A stretch of DNA of 49,319 bases from an uncultured Saprospiraceae bacterium (GCA_937921825.1 CAKZVK010000102.1:1-49319); one strand, 5' to 3'; shown: positions 1-10,295, counted from the stretch's first letter. Numbers and translations: made by a program. Notes: generated by a model from the sequence alone, not told the origin.

Positions 1-675
1 AGAGTACTGGATTTCAGATTTGAGCGCATCTACGAGATGGAACAGCTAGCCGCCTATCTAGGAGAGAGTGGCTATGTGGAGACAGATAAGTTTGCCTTTT
101 TTGCGGCACTTAATGATGCCTGGCTTTTTGAGGGTTTCCGAAATAGACGGTCTGGCAGCACCTGGCAAATAGGTCCTACAGGCAAGGCACTCAATGCACG
201 AACAAGTACTGCACTCATCGTTGTCAGCGCCCCTGGTGCACGACCCTCTAATACAAAAAACTGGACCCTAGAATATGGGCTAGAGACCATCTATGAAAAG
301 TATATCCCTAAAGGAAATTTTCAGATAGATTTCTCTACAGGTCTTATGTACGGAAGAGCACATAGAATTATAGGTTTTGAAAATGCAGATGACGTCGTCG
401 ATAATTACGAGATCTTGAGTCAAGTGACAAGCCTAGATATAGATTATCTACTGAGCTCTCGAATAAATATGGGTATCGCTCTAGTCAATGAATTTATAGA
501 TACGAGCTTCCAGAAATTTGACAACTTCTCGAGAGTGGATTTAGATTTCCAATACTTTGTGGCCCCAAGGGCCAGCATCAGTGCAAATGCCCGACTCTCT
601 CTCCAGAAACGAGAAAGAGAAGACCTCAGAGATTCTTCTGGCTTCATTATATCCTTAGACTACCTCTTTCTCTAA
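1..675 (+). CDS. C-terminal part of an outer-membrane beta-barrel-like protein (5' truncated)
   Basis: The frame is open from base 1, so the true start lies outside the window; the first internal ATG is at base 37. The last 130 or so residues alternate polar and hydrophobic residues in short strands (for example IDYLLSSRINMGIALVNEF and FQYFVAPRASISANARLSL), and the protein ends with aromatic/hydrophobic residues (YLFL). This is the usual look of an outer-membrane beta-barrel that ends in a C-terminal strand. No family motif is visible, so transporter, porin or surface protein cannot be told apart. It is separated from the next gene by more than 300 bp and may be the end of an operon entering from the left. 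Barrel class is likely; function is unknown. Confidence 0.55.
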   Translation, partial: RVLDFRFERIYEMEQLAAYLGESGYVETDKFAFFAALNDAWLFEGFRNRRSGSTWQIGPTGKALNARTSTALIVVSAPGARPSNTKNWTLEYGLETIYEKYIPKGNFQIDFSTGLMYGRAHRIIGFENADDVVDNYEILSQVTSLDIDYLLSSRINMGIALVNEFIDTSFQKFDNFSRVDLDFQYFVAPRASISANARLSLQKREREDLRDSSGFIISLDYLFL

Positions 676-992
676 GCCTATGACGGCTTTACGGGATAGG
701 TGGTTGTGAAGGGCCTTATCTTATACTCCACATACCGCTATATGTCTGTATAGGATACTAACGGTTATACCGCTTAGTAGAAGCATAAATCTATTGATTT
801 TCAACACCTTTGACTATGTAACCTAAGTACTTACAGCTTTAACTTTACTGCTCTTTTGTATTATTTTAAATAATAGCAGTGCCAACAACGACAAGAAGGT
901 AACCTTTTCTAAATTTTAGCAACACTATTCACTAAATTCAGACAAGATAAATAGAGCATCTATGCCTATATTCCTTCTTCCAACAATAATAT
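676..992. other. Intergenic region, no gene seen
   Basis: A 317-bp AT-rich gap between two plus-strand genes. Stop codons are frequent in all frames, and I found no clear hairpin terminator and no good match to the Bacteroidota -7 element TAnnTTTG. It presumably holds the promoter of the large secreted protein that starts at 993. Confidence 0.5.
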
Positions 993-3900
993 ATGAAATC
1001 ATTTAGCTTCCTCTTAGCCATTCTATTTTGTCTAGATTTTGTTATGGCACAAGTTGTACATCCAATTGGACACGGCCTTACAATGCAAGGAATTATTTAC
1101 GATATCACTAAAGATGAGTCTAGTGGCTCCCTTTATGCTGTCGGCAAATTTTCTGCAATTGATGGTAATAGGATGCAAAATGTCGCTAAGCTAGAAAATG
1201 GAGAATGGAGTAGCTTAGGAGATTCGACAGAAATAGATGGAATCGTTTTATGTGCTACAGTTTACAATGGTGTACTATATATAGGTGGAAATTTCACCAT
1301 CGCAAAGAATGAGGAGATCTACAGCTTGGCAAAATATGAAAATGGACAATGGCAATCACTAGATGTAAAAAACCTGTATGGATCTATCCGAGACATGGTA
1401 ATGTATAAAGATGAACTTTATGTAACAGGGGACTTCAGAAGCCTAAATGGAGTAAAAAATAATGGTATCATGAAATATTCAGATAAAAAATGGAGCGATG
1501 CAGGTCTGAATTCTGATCTTAATGCTAAGGGCCTTTTTGTCAACGATGATAGATTAATTGCTTGGGGGAATGGATTTAGAAGCAATAGTGGCTTCTCACA
1601 TTCCGTATCAATATATGAAAATAACGCATGGTCTTCATTACCAAACATAGGAGAGGAACCTAGTTCCCCCAATGCTTGTAGTATGCACCAAGGGAAAATT
1701 TATACTTCACTAGACAATTCACTTTTCTATTTTGATTCTAATAGCTATTCATGGAAAAACATATTGAAACAGCATGAGGACAAAAGTATAAGTCGACTAT
1801 TTGAACATCAGGGGCATCTACATGCTGTAGTAGACTCCTCAAGTACCTTCGACTTGGAAGATGTTAAAATCATACGTTTAGAAAACGACGAGGTAGTAAA
1901 TACTGACTACCCGAATCTAGGTACTTTTGATGGATCGATAAGAACAGTAGTCAGTGAAGGTGATAATTTGTATGTAGGAGGAGACTTTCATGAATGGAGC
2001 TCAAACTCTGCTTCACTCATACGATGTAATGAAGCTCTACCTATTTCCATTGGGAATGTTTCTTCGCATATATCCTATAGAAATGCACATTCTTATTGCC
2101 TAGCTAATTCTATTACCCGTTACAATGGAAAGTATATCATCGCTGGAAATTTTAGCTTTGCCAATGACATCTATTCTCCCAATCTTGTTTATTGGGATGG
2201 TGAAGCATTCACCCCTTTTGAAGTCGTCCTTCAAGATGGCATTAAACAAGTAGAAGTATTTGAAGGAGAATTATACGCTGTTAGAAATTATCGTAGAAAA
2301 GCACATCCAGGTCTTGAAAATTATGATTTACTAAAATTTGTAAACAATCAATGGGAAGGAGTAAAAACACCTGTAGCTGTAGACGAAATCAATATCATAA
2401 ACAATAGATTATTCTTAAATGATGAAAGAGAATATGATTCCGGCAATGGTGGACCTTACTATTTAGAAAATAACGAATGGCATGAATTAAAAAAAGTAGA
2501 GGGCTCAAGCAACTTTAGAGATTACTACTATAGAGATATCCAACCTTACAAAGGTGGCTATGCCATGATCTATCAAGATTGGCCAGAAGATAAAGAGATT
2601 GTGTTTTTACCAGATGACGATAGTGAATGGATGCATTTAGATACCATCGATATAAGAATTGACAAATTCTATTCATTCAATGACAACTTCTACCTCATTA
2701 TTAATCACGGAGAAACATATAGAATCACTAATGGAGAAGAGAAAATTATTGCAGATGATGATAGTAATGAAGACAGTTATTTTTTCACCTGGAAAGACCA
2801 AGACTTTCTCTGTTCCTTTAATGGTGCATGGTTCAAAATAACTGAAGACAATTTAGAGAGATATAATCAATTGCGAATAAGAGATTTGGAAAAAATTAAC
2901 GACAACGAAAGACTCGTCGTCTTACAACATGGATTTCACTTTCAAGGTGATCAAAGAATTGATTTTCACAATATTGGCATTCTGACAAATGAGGGATTAT
3001 CTGCAACAATCGAACAAAACACAACACTTATCTGCGACGATGGCTATGTTGATTTTAAGGGAGTTACAGACTATTTGCAATATAATTTAGACTGGAAGTT
3101 TCCCGGCGGCATTCCAGATAATTCATCAAAAGTTTTTCCGATGATCCAATATGAAAACCCAGGTACCTTTCCAGTTTCTCTGACCATATCTAACGTTGAT
3201 GGTGACACAATAGAAATCAATTCACAGGTCAAGGTAGAAGATTGTGGGATTAAGGCAACAAGGGCAAACAATTATGACAACCATTGGATACTAGGTAACA
3301 ATTATTCTTGGCCTTATGGTACTGGGGGATTTGATTTCACGACCGCCAACTCAACGAAACCTGTGAGACATTTTCCTTCTTCACAGCTAGATAACGGTTC
3401 TGTGATCATGTCAGATATAAAAGGGAGTTTACAATTCTATTCTAATGGTATTACCATAAACAACATGCATAATCAAATAATGCGAGGCTCTGAATGCTTT
3501 AATATTAATCTCTACGACTACCCTTTGAATTATTACATTATGAATCAATCCCTGATGAGCATTCCAGCAGTCAATAAGCCTGAGATATATTATCTCTTTG
3601 ATCTAGATCCGCTATCTGTTGAAGGACAATATTGGAATGCAGCGTCTAATCTATCGATGAATACTATTGATATGAGCAAAAACGATGGGGAAGGTGAAGT
3701 CGTTGAATGCAATTCCATAGTTATTCAAGATTCCTTATTGAATAGCACCATGCAAATGACTAGACATGAAAATGGTATAGATTGGTGGTTGATCGTCGGA
3801 AAATTAAGCTCTAGTGAATATTATAAAGTTTTAATTACAGAAGATGGTGTCGCTTCGGTAGAAACTGATCAATGGGACCGCTACTACGGTACCACTTTTA

Positions 3901-4661
3901 ACGGACAATCAAGTTTTTCTCCTGATGGCAATTTCTTTGCGCAAATTATACGGGAAGATCAACAAGTAGTCCTTTACAAGTTTAATAATGCTACTGGTGA
4001 ATTATACGATCAGAAAATTTATCAGATTTTTCCAGTAGATGACACTGAATACCCTCAAGGTTGCTCGTTCTCACCAAACAGTAGATACTTGTATGTTTCG
4101 TCTCTTACACAGATGAGACAATTAGACTTGTGCGATTATGAAAACATAGAGGGACAAATTATAGATAGCTGGGATGGCGCTGTTGATTTTGTTTATCCAC
4201 TCTATTTTGCAAAACAGATGCTATCACCAGATCAAGAAATTTTAGTCGCATCCTATGGTAATGGTCACAAATCTTTAGGAGTGATAAAGTCCCCAAACAA
4301 CAAAGGCAAAGCCTGTAACTTCTTTCAGCATTCCTTAGAGCTTCCAGAAAACACAAATAATAATGGTGATCTACTTCCAATATTTCCACATTTCCGTAAT
4401 TACAATTCCCACTTTGGGGATTGCAATTTAGTCGGAACATCAGCCACTTCGTACACTGATGACTTAGTTGTATTTCCTAATCCGATAAGCAACAACCGAG
4501 TTTTAAGATTCAGTAAGAAAATCAGCGGCTCATTATTTGATATAAATGGAAAGGAACTTTTTACATTTGATTCTATAGATTACCTCGACTTGCATACAAT
4601 TCAAGCTGGTGCTTATTTCCTAAAGACAGGTAGCGGAACTAAGAAAATTATTGTTCAATAA
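993..4661 (+). CDS. Large secreted beta-propeller/PKD protein with T9SS type A sorting domain
   Basis: A protein of 1222 residues. Residues 1-20 form a signal peptide (MKSFSFLLAILFCLDFVMAQ). Residues 20-660 contain degenerate propeller-like repeats of the type LYVGGDF / LAKYENGQWQSL, each ending in a strand that describes a value of a named item. Residues about 670-750 look like a PKD domain (cysteine, FPGG, PGTFPVSLTISN). A second WD40/propeller-like stretch covers about 760-1140 (FSPDGNFFAQI, FSPNSRYLYVSS). Residues 1155-1222 are a type IX secretion C-terminal domain (VVFPNPI, then LFDINGKELF, then AGAYFLKTGSG). It is therefore predicted to cross the outer membrane by T9SS and be released or anchored at the surface. 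No catalytic motif is visible; a binding or adhesive role is only a guess. It stands alone with no operon partner. Confidence 0.8.
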   Translation: MKSFSFLLAILFCLDFVMAQVVHPIGHGLTMQGIIYDITKDESSGSLYAVGKFSAIDGNRMQNVAKLENGEWSSLGDSTEIDGIVLCATVYNGVLYIGGNFTIAKNEEIYSLAKYENGQWQSLDVKNLYGSIRDMVMYKDELYVTGDFRSLNGVKNNGIMKYSDKKWSDAGLNSDLNAKGLFVNDDRLIAWGNGFRSNSGFSHSVSIYENNAWSSLPNIGEEPSSPNACSMHQGKIYTSLDNSLFYFDSNSYSWKNILKQHEDKSISRLFEHQGHLHAVVDSSSTFDLEDVKIIRLENDEVVNTDYPNLGTFDGSIRTVVSEGDNLYVGGDFHEWSSNSASLIRCNEALPISIGNVSSHISYRNAHSYCLANSITRYNGKYIIAGNFSFANDIYSPNLVYWDGEAFTPFEVVLQDGIKQVEVFEGELYAVRNYRRKAHPGLENYDLLKFVNNQWEGVKTPVAVDEINIINNRLFLNDEREYDSGNGGPYYLENNEWHELKKVEGSSNFRDYYYRDIQPYKGGYAMIYQDWPEDKEIVFLPDDDSEWMHLDTIDIRIDKFYSFNDNFYLIINHGETYRITNGEEKIIADDDSNEDSYFFTWKDQDFLCSFNGAWFKITEDNLERYNQLRIRDLEKINDNERLVVLQHGFHFQGDQRIDFHNIGILTNEGLSATIEQNTTLICDDGYVDFKGVTDYLQYNLDWKFPGGIPDNSSKVFPMIQYENPGTFPVSLTISNVDGDTIEINSQVKVEDCGIKATRANNYDNHWILGNNYSWPYGTGGFDFTTANSTKPVRHFPSSQLDNGSVIMSDIKGSLQFYSNGITINNMHNQIMRGSECFNINLYDYPLNYYIMNQSLMSIPAVNKPEIYYLFDLDPLSVEGQYWNAASNLSMNTIDMSKNDGEGEVVECNSIVIQDSLLNSTMQMTRHENGIDWWLIVGKLSSSEYYKVLITEDGVASVETDQWDRYYGTTFNGQSSFSPDGNFFAQIIREDQQVVLYKFNNATGELYDQKIYQIFPVDDTEYPQGCSFSPNSRYLYVSSLTQMRQLDLCDYENIEGQIIDSWDGAVDFVYPLYFAKQMLSPDQEILVASYGNGHKSLGVIKSPNNKGKACNFFQHSLELPENTNNNGDLLPIFPHFRNYNSHFGDCNLVGTSATSYTDDLVVFPNPISNNRVLRFSKKISGSLFDINGKELFTFDSIDYLDLHTIQAGAYFLKTGSGTKKIIVQ

Positions 4662-4855
4662 ATTACTGTCTAAAAAAGCACAGGACTCTACAGGATGGTA
4701 AATCTTGATTGGCAAGATGTATTATAAGCTAATGAGAGTCAAGGTTTAATATAATAAAAAGTGACCTGCAATGGCAATCCTTACGATCATCCTATTACTT
4801 AACTTTTTATGAATATGTGGCTATATCCTGATCTTAGACCTGTTAATGTTTATCC

Positions 4856-6046
4856 CTAAAAAGAATTGGAGCAATATGCATTGTATATCTCCTCTCGTTT
4901 TTGGTTTTCATTTTCATACAGACTCCTAGATAGACATTCACATCCTTCCTCATATTCTCTCAGTAAGAGCTTGGTTAATCCTAGGTTATATAGAGCATCT
5001 CTATCCTCAGGAAATTCTGCCAAGTACTCTGTAAAGTGATATTTCGCTTCTTCATACTCTCCATATACGAAGTGAAGATTGGCCTTGAGATAATTTTCCT
5101 CTGAAGTTTCTATGTCGTGAGAATCAGCTTGACTGAGGTAGAGCAAAGAAGCATCATAATCCCCTATCTTCTTTAATAATTGACTATAATTTGTAGAAGC
5201 CTCTATATAGGTTTCGTCATTATCGATAGCTTTCTTATAGTACTTTCTTGCCATATCTAGGTTACCTACTTTCTGGTTAAGCTTGGCAAAGGCAAAGTGA
5301 AACATAGGTAATTCATCGTTTATAGATATCGCTTTCTCTAAATCTTCTTTGGCCTTATCATATTGCCTCAGTAGTTTATGGCAGATGGCTCTATTGTGAT
5401 ATGCAATAGCAAAATTTGGCGCTAGATCTATAGCTTGTGTAAAATGGTCTAAAGCCGCTTCTGCATCACCAGTTTTAAGTTCTATTAATCCCTTCAGATC
5501 ATGGATCAAAGGTAGATTGCTTTTATTAGAGTCAATTTTCTCTAATTTGAACTCAGCATCTACAAAATTTTGGTCGGCGATATCTTGAATCACTTCAATT
5601 ATCAAAGAGTCTGAGCTATGCATAGATTGCACCGAATGAATAAACTCTACATAGTCTTTTGCCCTAAGAGGTGACTTAGAAAAAGATTTGTCAGGATCTG
5701 ATATATCATAATCAAAGAATTTCTCAGCATAGTACTGTGATCTGAGGGAAGGATCAAAATACATGTGTGATAGGGGATTTAGCTTCTCTGCTACCGTAAA
5801 GTCAAATTTGGAGGCACTAATATTTCCAATAGCCTCATTTAGTCTTGCACGATGGAGATAACCTCTAGGGTCATTAGGATTGTTCTCTATGTAAGAGTTG
5901 TAGCTATTGAGAGCTAGGTCAAATTCTGCCTGAGCCATAAAATTATCACCTTCATGCAGCAAATGCATCATGTACTGTGACTGGCCTAGAGAAGCAAAGC
6001 TAAAAAAGCAAAAGATGATTTTTAATATGTTAGTTTTCATTTTCAT
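4856..6046 (-). CDS. Exported tetratricopeptide-repeat (TPR) protein
   Basis: A protein of 396 residues with an N-terminal signal peptide (MKMKTNILKIIFCFFSFASLGQ) and many TPR helical pairs. Clear units start near residues 25 (AEFDLALNSYNSYIENNPNDPRGYLHRA), 190 (GDAEAALDHFTQAIDLAPNF), 225 (YDKAKEDLEKAISIN), 260 (LDMARKYYKKAIDNDETYIE) and 330 (YEEAKYHFTEYLAEFPEDRDALYNLG). TPRs are protein-binding scaffolds; in Bacteroidota such periplasmic proteins often serve envelope or secretion machines, but nothing here names the partner. The start could be Met1 or Met3. It is convergent with the large T9SS gene and has a 600-bp upstream region, so it is probably monocistronic. Confidence 0.8.
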   Translation of the reverse strand: MKMKTNILKIIFCFFSFASLGQSQYMMHLLHEGDNFMAQAEFDLALNSYNSYIENNPNDPRGYLHRARLNEAIGNISASKFDFTVAEKLNPLSHMYFDPSLRSQYYAEKFFDYDISDPDKSFSKSPLRAKDYVEFIHSVQSMHSSDSLIIEVIQDIADQNFVDAEFKLEKIDSNKSNLPLIHDLKGLIELKTGDAEAALDHFTQAIDLAPNFAIAYHNRAICHKLLRQYDKAKEDLEKAISINDELPMFHFAFAKLNQKVGNLDMARKYYKKAIDNDETYIEASTNYSQLLKKIGDYDASLLYLSQADSHDIETSEENYLKANLHFVYGEYEEAKYHFTEYLAEFPEDRDALYNLGLTKLLLREYEEGCECLSRSLYENENQKREEIYNAYCSNSF

Positions 6047-6640
6047 GACGTTCGTTTTAGGTAGAAACTATAATGAATGTGGCAGAGTTAGTATGTATTG
6101 CATCATATGTTAGTCTTACTAACTCAAACAACTACTAATCCTATTTGTTCAAGTCATTGACGTCTATTCTGTAGTTTATTTCAAAACAAAGTGAAATAAC
6201 ATTTTTAAGAACTCTTCATATTGCCGCATCGGAGGGCTAGTACACCACTTACATAGAAGTCTGATGGATGGAGTTCTATAAGAATCAAAGTGGCATCTTT
6301 CTATCTAGCTCTAATTATTTCTAACTCTAATATAAAATCAAGAAATCAATTAAGCTAGATAAGAAATTGATTCTATTTACAAACCGATTATTCTTCCGAA
6401 TATAACTCTTCATCAAGAATGAAAAGAGGATCGCCATGAGTAATAAGAATGGACAAACCTATCACTCAATGCTTCTTCTGGAAAAGAATATCTAATAAGG
6501 TTCTTACTGACTACTAGTGAAAGTTTTCTCGGATTATAATAGTGCAAACTAAACATATTAGCTTTTAGTTAGTTCCATATCGAAGATGGAAGGAGCAACA
6601 AACTAGGCGTCGTCTTTCATTTAGTAAAACAATAAGTGAT
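6047..6640. other. Long intergenic region between divergent genes
   Basis: A stretch of 594 bp between the TPR gene (minus) and the potassium channel gene (plus). It is AT-rich and stop-dense. The longest open stretch I could read is about 19 codons, from an ATG near 6438. No tRNA, terminator or convincing TAnnTTTG promoter was seen. It should hold both divergent promoters; nothing else can be supported. Confidence 0.4.
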
Positions 6641-6952
6641 ATGAATTTTATAAGTGTAATTCTATCTTTTATAAAAGATAAAAAATACCTCAAACTGCTA
6701 GCATTGACCACCTCGATTATAGGTCTTGGGACGTTTATGTATAGATACTTGGAAGGATGGGAATGGATAGATTGCTTATATTTTTCAGTAGTAACTTTGA
6801 CCACAGTTGGTTATGGGGATATTGCACCCACTACCTCTGCAGGCAAAATGTTTACTATTTTCTATATAGTTCTTGGTCTGGGAATAATCTTAAATTTTAT
6901 AGAAATAATTCATCTGCACTACGAGGAGCAGAAAAATAATGAGACAAATTAA
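6641..6952 (+). CDS. Two-transmembrane potassium channel (Ion_trans_2 / KcsA-like pore)
   Basis: A protein of 103 residues. A first membrane helix (about residues 17-35) is followed by a pore helix and the canonical K+ selectivity filter TTVGYGD at residues 54-60, then a second membrane helix (about 70-92, FTIFYIVLGLGIILNFIEII) and a short charged tail. This is the minimal 2TM pore. It lacks the RCK/TrkA regulatory domain found in many bacterial channels, so gating would depend on the pore alone or on a partner. Four copies would form the channel in the inner membrane. An antisense open frame covers the same bases and is rejected, because the filter motif fixes the coding strand. No operon partner is seen. 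Confidence 0.85.
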   Translation: MNFISVILSFIKDKKYLKLLALTTSIIGLGTFMYRYLEGWEWIDCLYFSVVTLTTVGYGDIAPTTSAGKMFTIFYIVLGLGIILNFIEIIHLHYEEQKNNETN

Positions 6953-7018
6953 ATTGTACAATACTTAGTCACTTAATGATCTAAAGCATACGACTGGTGC
7001 AACCTAAGTTCTTATCTA

Positions 7019-8344
7019 CTATATATGGTTATTGATTATATTCTCTAACAATTCCTGCTGTCCACTAATTTGTTCAGGCTCTCCTCTCTTTAAGGCCAGC
7101 TCAGCTAAGTCCTTCAGACTTAATTGCCCCTGCTCGAAAGCTTTACCTTTTCCCCTATCAAAGGAAGCATAACGTTTCTTCCGTATCTTCTTATAGTCAG
7201 AATTCTTTAGCACTTTCTCTGCTGTAAGTAATGCACGTGCAAAGGCATCCATCCCACCGATATGGGCATAGAACATATCTGTAAGATCTGTAGAATTACG
7301 TCGGACCTTTGCATCAAAATTAATGCCGCCCCCTTGTAAGCCTCCAGACTGCAGGAGTACCAGCATAGCCTGTGTCAGTTCAAAGACATCCATTGGAAAC
7401 TGATCTGTATCCCAGCCATTCTGATAGTCTCCTCTATTAGCATCCATAGAGCCTAGAGCCCCTGCATCAGCCGCGACTTGTAACTCATGCTCAAAAGTGT
7501 GGCAAGCTAAGGTCGCATGATTCACCTCAACATTGATCTTGAAGTCTTTAAGCAAATCATATTGTCTTAGAAAACCTAATACTGTAGCACTATCAAAATC
7601 ATACTGATGCTTAGAGGGTTCCATAGGTTTAGGCTCGATAAAAAAAGTGCCTTTGAATCCTCGACTTCTCGCATAGTCTCTAGCTTTGTGAAGGAACATC
7701 GCAAGATGTTCTTGTTCCCTTTTCATATCAGTATTGAGTAAAGACATATAGCCTTCTCTACCACCCCAGAATACATAATTCTCTCCGCCAAGTTTTATAG
7801 TAGTGTCTAGAGCATTCTTGACCTGACCCGCCGCATAGGACACAACGTTGAAATCAGGGTTGGTAGCTGCACCGTTCATATAACGTGGGTGACTAAAGAG
7901 ATTAGCAGTACCCCACAGTACTTTTATTTTGGCTTTATTTTGTTTTTCTAGCGCATACTTTGCAACTTTCATTAAGCGCTTTCTACTTTCTGCGAGGTCG
8001 CTGCCTTCATCTACCATATCTACATCATGAAAGCAATAGTACTTTACACCTAGCTTCGTCATAAACTCAAAAGCTGCATCGATTTTATCTTTGGCCCTCT
8101 GGACTGGATCAGTGGCTGTATTCCAGGGCAAGTGCCTAGTTCCTGGGCCAAAGGGGTCTCCTCCTGTGTTGCAGAGGCTATGCCAGTAAGCAATAGCAAA
8201 TTTGAAGTGCTTCTCCATAGTCTTACCCATGACCTTCTTTTTTGCATCATAGTATTTGAATGCTAAGGGGTCTTTTGATTTTGGCCCTTTATACTTTACT
8301 GCACCTACTCCTTTGAAGTATTCTGTTTCGCCTTTCAGTATCAT
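7019..8344 (-). CDS. xylA: Xylose isomerase
   Basis: A protein of 441 residues, normal for class II xylose isomerases. It interconverts D-xylose and D-xylulose in the cytoplasm. The catalytic pair is H106/D109 (CFHDVD). Predicted metal ligands are E237 (FIEPKP), E273 and H276 ([16 protein letters not shown]), D301 (GSMDANRGD), D312 and D314 (WDTDQFP) and D344 (INFDAK). The WGGREGY signature is at 193-199. It is the last gene of the xylan operon and starts 19 bp after the stop of xylB. The leader is AT-rich without a Shine-Dalgarno site, as usual in this phylum. No terminator could be identified in the 66 bp beyond the stop. Confidence 0.97.
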   Translation of the reverse strand: MILKGETEYFKGVGAVKYKGPKSKDPLAFKYYDAKKKVMGKTMEKHFKFAIAYWHSLCNTGGDPFGPGTRHLPWNTATDPVQRAKDKIDAAFEFMTKLGVKYYCFHDVDMVDEGSDLAESRKRLMKVAKYALEKQNKAKIKVLWGTANLFSHPRYMNGAATNPDFNVVSYAAGQVKNALDTTIKLGGENYVFWGGREGYMSLLNTDMKREQEHLAMFLHKARDYARSRGFKGTFFIEPKPMEPSKHQYDFDSATVLGFLRQYDLLKDFKINVEVNHATLACHTFEHELQVAADAGALGSMDANRGDYQNGWDTDQFPMDVFELTQAMLVLLQSGGLQGGGINFDAKVRRNSTDLTDMFYAHIGGMDAFARALLTAEKVLKNSDYKKIRKKRYASFDRGKGKAFEQGQLSLKDLAELALKRGEPEQISGQQELLENIINNHI

Positions 8345-8363
8345 GCTGTGTTATCTATTTTAT

Positions 8364-10295
8364 TCAAATGTTTGCAAAAAATGCACTCAGTGAAGTGCCT
8401 TTAGGTAAATCTAACTTCTGTCGAAGTCTATATCTTTTTGTCTCTGCACCTCTATAAGAGAGATTAAGTTCCTCTGCTATTTGTTTCGTTGAAAATTTCA
8501 TATGCAGAAAATACCCCAGCTTCAGTTCTTCGTAACTCAGCTCAGGGTATTGTTTTTTTATTTGCTCTACGATAGGGTTAGACATCAAAGTTGTATGGTC
8601 TAATAATTCTATGCTTTTCTTAGAGTCTATTTGCTTGAGCAGCTTAGGCAAGGCATCAGAGCTATGATCTAGTTGTAATTTATTAAGTGTCTTTTTTATA
8701 GATTCTAATTGCTTCTTCTGCACCTCTAATAACAAAGATTGTTGTGCTATTAACTTATCCTTCTGTTCCAGCTCACTAGCTAAGGTATTATTAGAAGTTG
8801 ATTTAGAATCAGAACCTAGCAATTCACTAAGTGCTTCCTTCCATGAGGTATAGGCCTTCTTATACTCGCTGTAATTAAGATCGGGCTTGTACACCTTCTT
8901 GGCTTTCAGACTAGACATCACTTTCCTGATAGACTTATAATATCCGCTGCCATGGCCTGATGCCAGCGCTGCTCCTACTGCACCTGTAGTATTCACTACT
9001 TCTAGGTCTATACCTAAAAGTGTTGCGATTGTGGTAGAAAAAACCTTAGACTGAAACATATTATCATCTCCTACTCTAAGTTTTTTTATCTCTATACCAA
9101 GTTCTTGCAGTATGTGTATTCCATAGACGAAAGTAAATGCGACACTTTCTATCGCTGCTCTATAGATATGGGCTCTGGTATGTCTATTGAATTCTAGATT
9201 GCGAATATGACTTTCTAGGTTTCTATTATTAAATATTCTTTCAGCGCCATTACCATACGGAAAAATACAAACACCTTCTGCACCTACTGGTACACCGGCA
9301 AGCATGCGCTCCATATCTTCATAGCTACGGCCAGATAGGGCTATTTGACTTCTCAGCCAGCTATATTGAATACCAGCGCCATTGATACATAAGAGGACAC
9401 CTATCCTATTCTTCTTGTTACCATGATTAACATGCGCAAATGCATTTATTCTAGATTGCTTATCATTGACTGATTTATCCACTACACCGTATACGACCCC
9501 TGACGTGCCGCAGGTTGCTGCAATTTCGCCTGGTTCTAGTACATTTAGAGCTAAGGCATTATTAGGTTGATCACCAGCACGATAAGCAACCTTTATGCCT
9601 GCTGTGAGTCCAGTTTCTTCTGCCGCTACTTCTGAGACCAGTCCTGATACTGAAAAAGTCGGCTTATACGCAGGGATCAGGTCAGCACTGATACCATAAT
9701 AGTCAAGCAACTTATATGCTAATTTATTTTCCTTAAAGTTCCATAAGACACCTTCAGACAGTCCAGAGATGGTCGTACTTAGTTCGCCAGTAAGCTTCAT
9801 AGCTATGTAATCTCCTGGCAATAATACCTTAGCTATCTTGTCATAGACGTCTGGCTCATTGTCTTTGACCCATTTCAATTTGCTGGCTGTAAAATTTCCT
9901 GGAGAATTCTGATAATTATCCAAACAAAAATCTGGGCCCAATGCCTCGAAAGCCTCCTCTCCAAGTGAGACAGCACGACTATCGCACCAGATGATCGAAG
10001 GCCTCAGGACCTGATTATCTTTATCGACCACGACCAAGCCATGCATCTGATAACTAATGCCAATAGAAAGAATATCCGAGCTCTTTACCTTTTGCTTTTC
10101 GAGTATCTTTTTGGTCCCTAGACACAGATAGCGCCACCATAGTTCTGGCTGCTGCTCGGCCCACCCTTTCTGACGAGATATCATATCCATTTCGATATCA
10201 GGATACTGCACGACATCCACGACCTCTTTAGTCTCAGCGTGGACGAGTGCCGTCTTGATCGAAGAACTTCCTATGTCATATCCTAATAAATACAT
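8364..10295 (-). CDS. xylB: Xylulokinase fused to a C-terminal coiled coil and LuxR-type helix-turn-helix
   Basis: A protein of 643 residues; ordinary xylulokinases have about 480-500. Residues 1 to about 492 are a complete FGGY kinase: DIGSSS at 7-12, QMHG at 83-86, WCDSRA at 103-108, the GDQPNNA motif with catalytic Asp242, and ATCGTSG at 260-266. It phosphorylates D-xylulose with ATP. Residues about 503-545 form a Gln/Leu/Lys-rich coiled coil. Residues about 575-643 match the terminal HTH of Bacteroidota TPR and Y_Y_Y regulators (YPELSYEELKLGYFLHMKFS, then TKQIAEELNLSYRGAETKRY, then RLRQKLDLPKGTSLSAFF). The frame is open throughout and the extension has the same codon style as the rest, so this looks like a real fusion rather than a read-through. 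It lies 30 bp after the GH3 gene and 19 bp before xylA. Kinase assignment is firm. DNA binding by the tail is inferred from similarity to the family. Confidence 0.93.
   Translation of the reverse strand: MYLLGYDIGSSSIKTALVHAETKEVVDVVQYPDIEMDMISRQKGWAEQQPELWWRYLCLGTKKILEKQKVKSSDILSIGISYQMHGLVVVDKDNQVLRPSIIWCDSRAVSLGEEAFEALGPDFCLDNYQNSPGNFTASKLKWVKDNEPDVYDKIAKVLLPGDYIAMKLTGELSTTISGLSEGVLWNFKENKLAYKLLDYYGISADLIPAYKPTFSVSGLVSEVAAEETGLTAGIKVAYRAGDQPNNALALNVLEPGEIAATCGTSGVVYGVVDKSVNDKQSRINAFAHVNHGNKKNRIGVLLCINGAGIQYSWLRSQIALSGRSYEDMERMLAGVPVGAEGVCIFPYGNGAERIFNNRNLESHIRNLEFNRHTRAHIYRAAIESVAFTFVYGIHILQELGIEIKKLRVGDDNMFQSKVFSTTIATLLGIDLEVVNTTGAVGAALASGHGSGYYKSIRKVMSSLKAKKVYKPDLNYSEYKKAYTSWKEALSELLGSDSKSTSNNTLASELEQKDKLIAQQSLLLEVQKKQLESIKKTLNKLQLDHSSDALPKLLKQIDSKKSIELLDHTTLMSNPIVEQIKKQYPELSYEELKLGYFLHMKFSTKQIAEELNLSYRGAETKRYRLRQKLDLPKGTSLSAFFANI
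8367..8543 (-). other. LuxR/GerE-like HTH domain at the C-terminus of xylulokinase
   Basis: This segment encodes residues 585-643 of the xylulokinase fusion. The recognition region is STKQIAEELNLSYRGAETKR, followed by YRLRQKLDL and SLSAFF. It has the order and spacing of the C-terminal HTH seen in Bacteroidota sensor-regulators (KEIAxxLNISxRxVExxRYRLRKKLGL...LxxFL). The coiled coil just before it (about 503-545) is also typical of those regulators, where it allows dimerisation. Confidence 0.8.

Noticed and set aside
6565-6804. Antisense open frame over the potassium channel gene
   Set aside because: The plus strand carries the full TVGYGD filter and two membrane helices; the minus frame has no recognisable feature.
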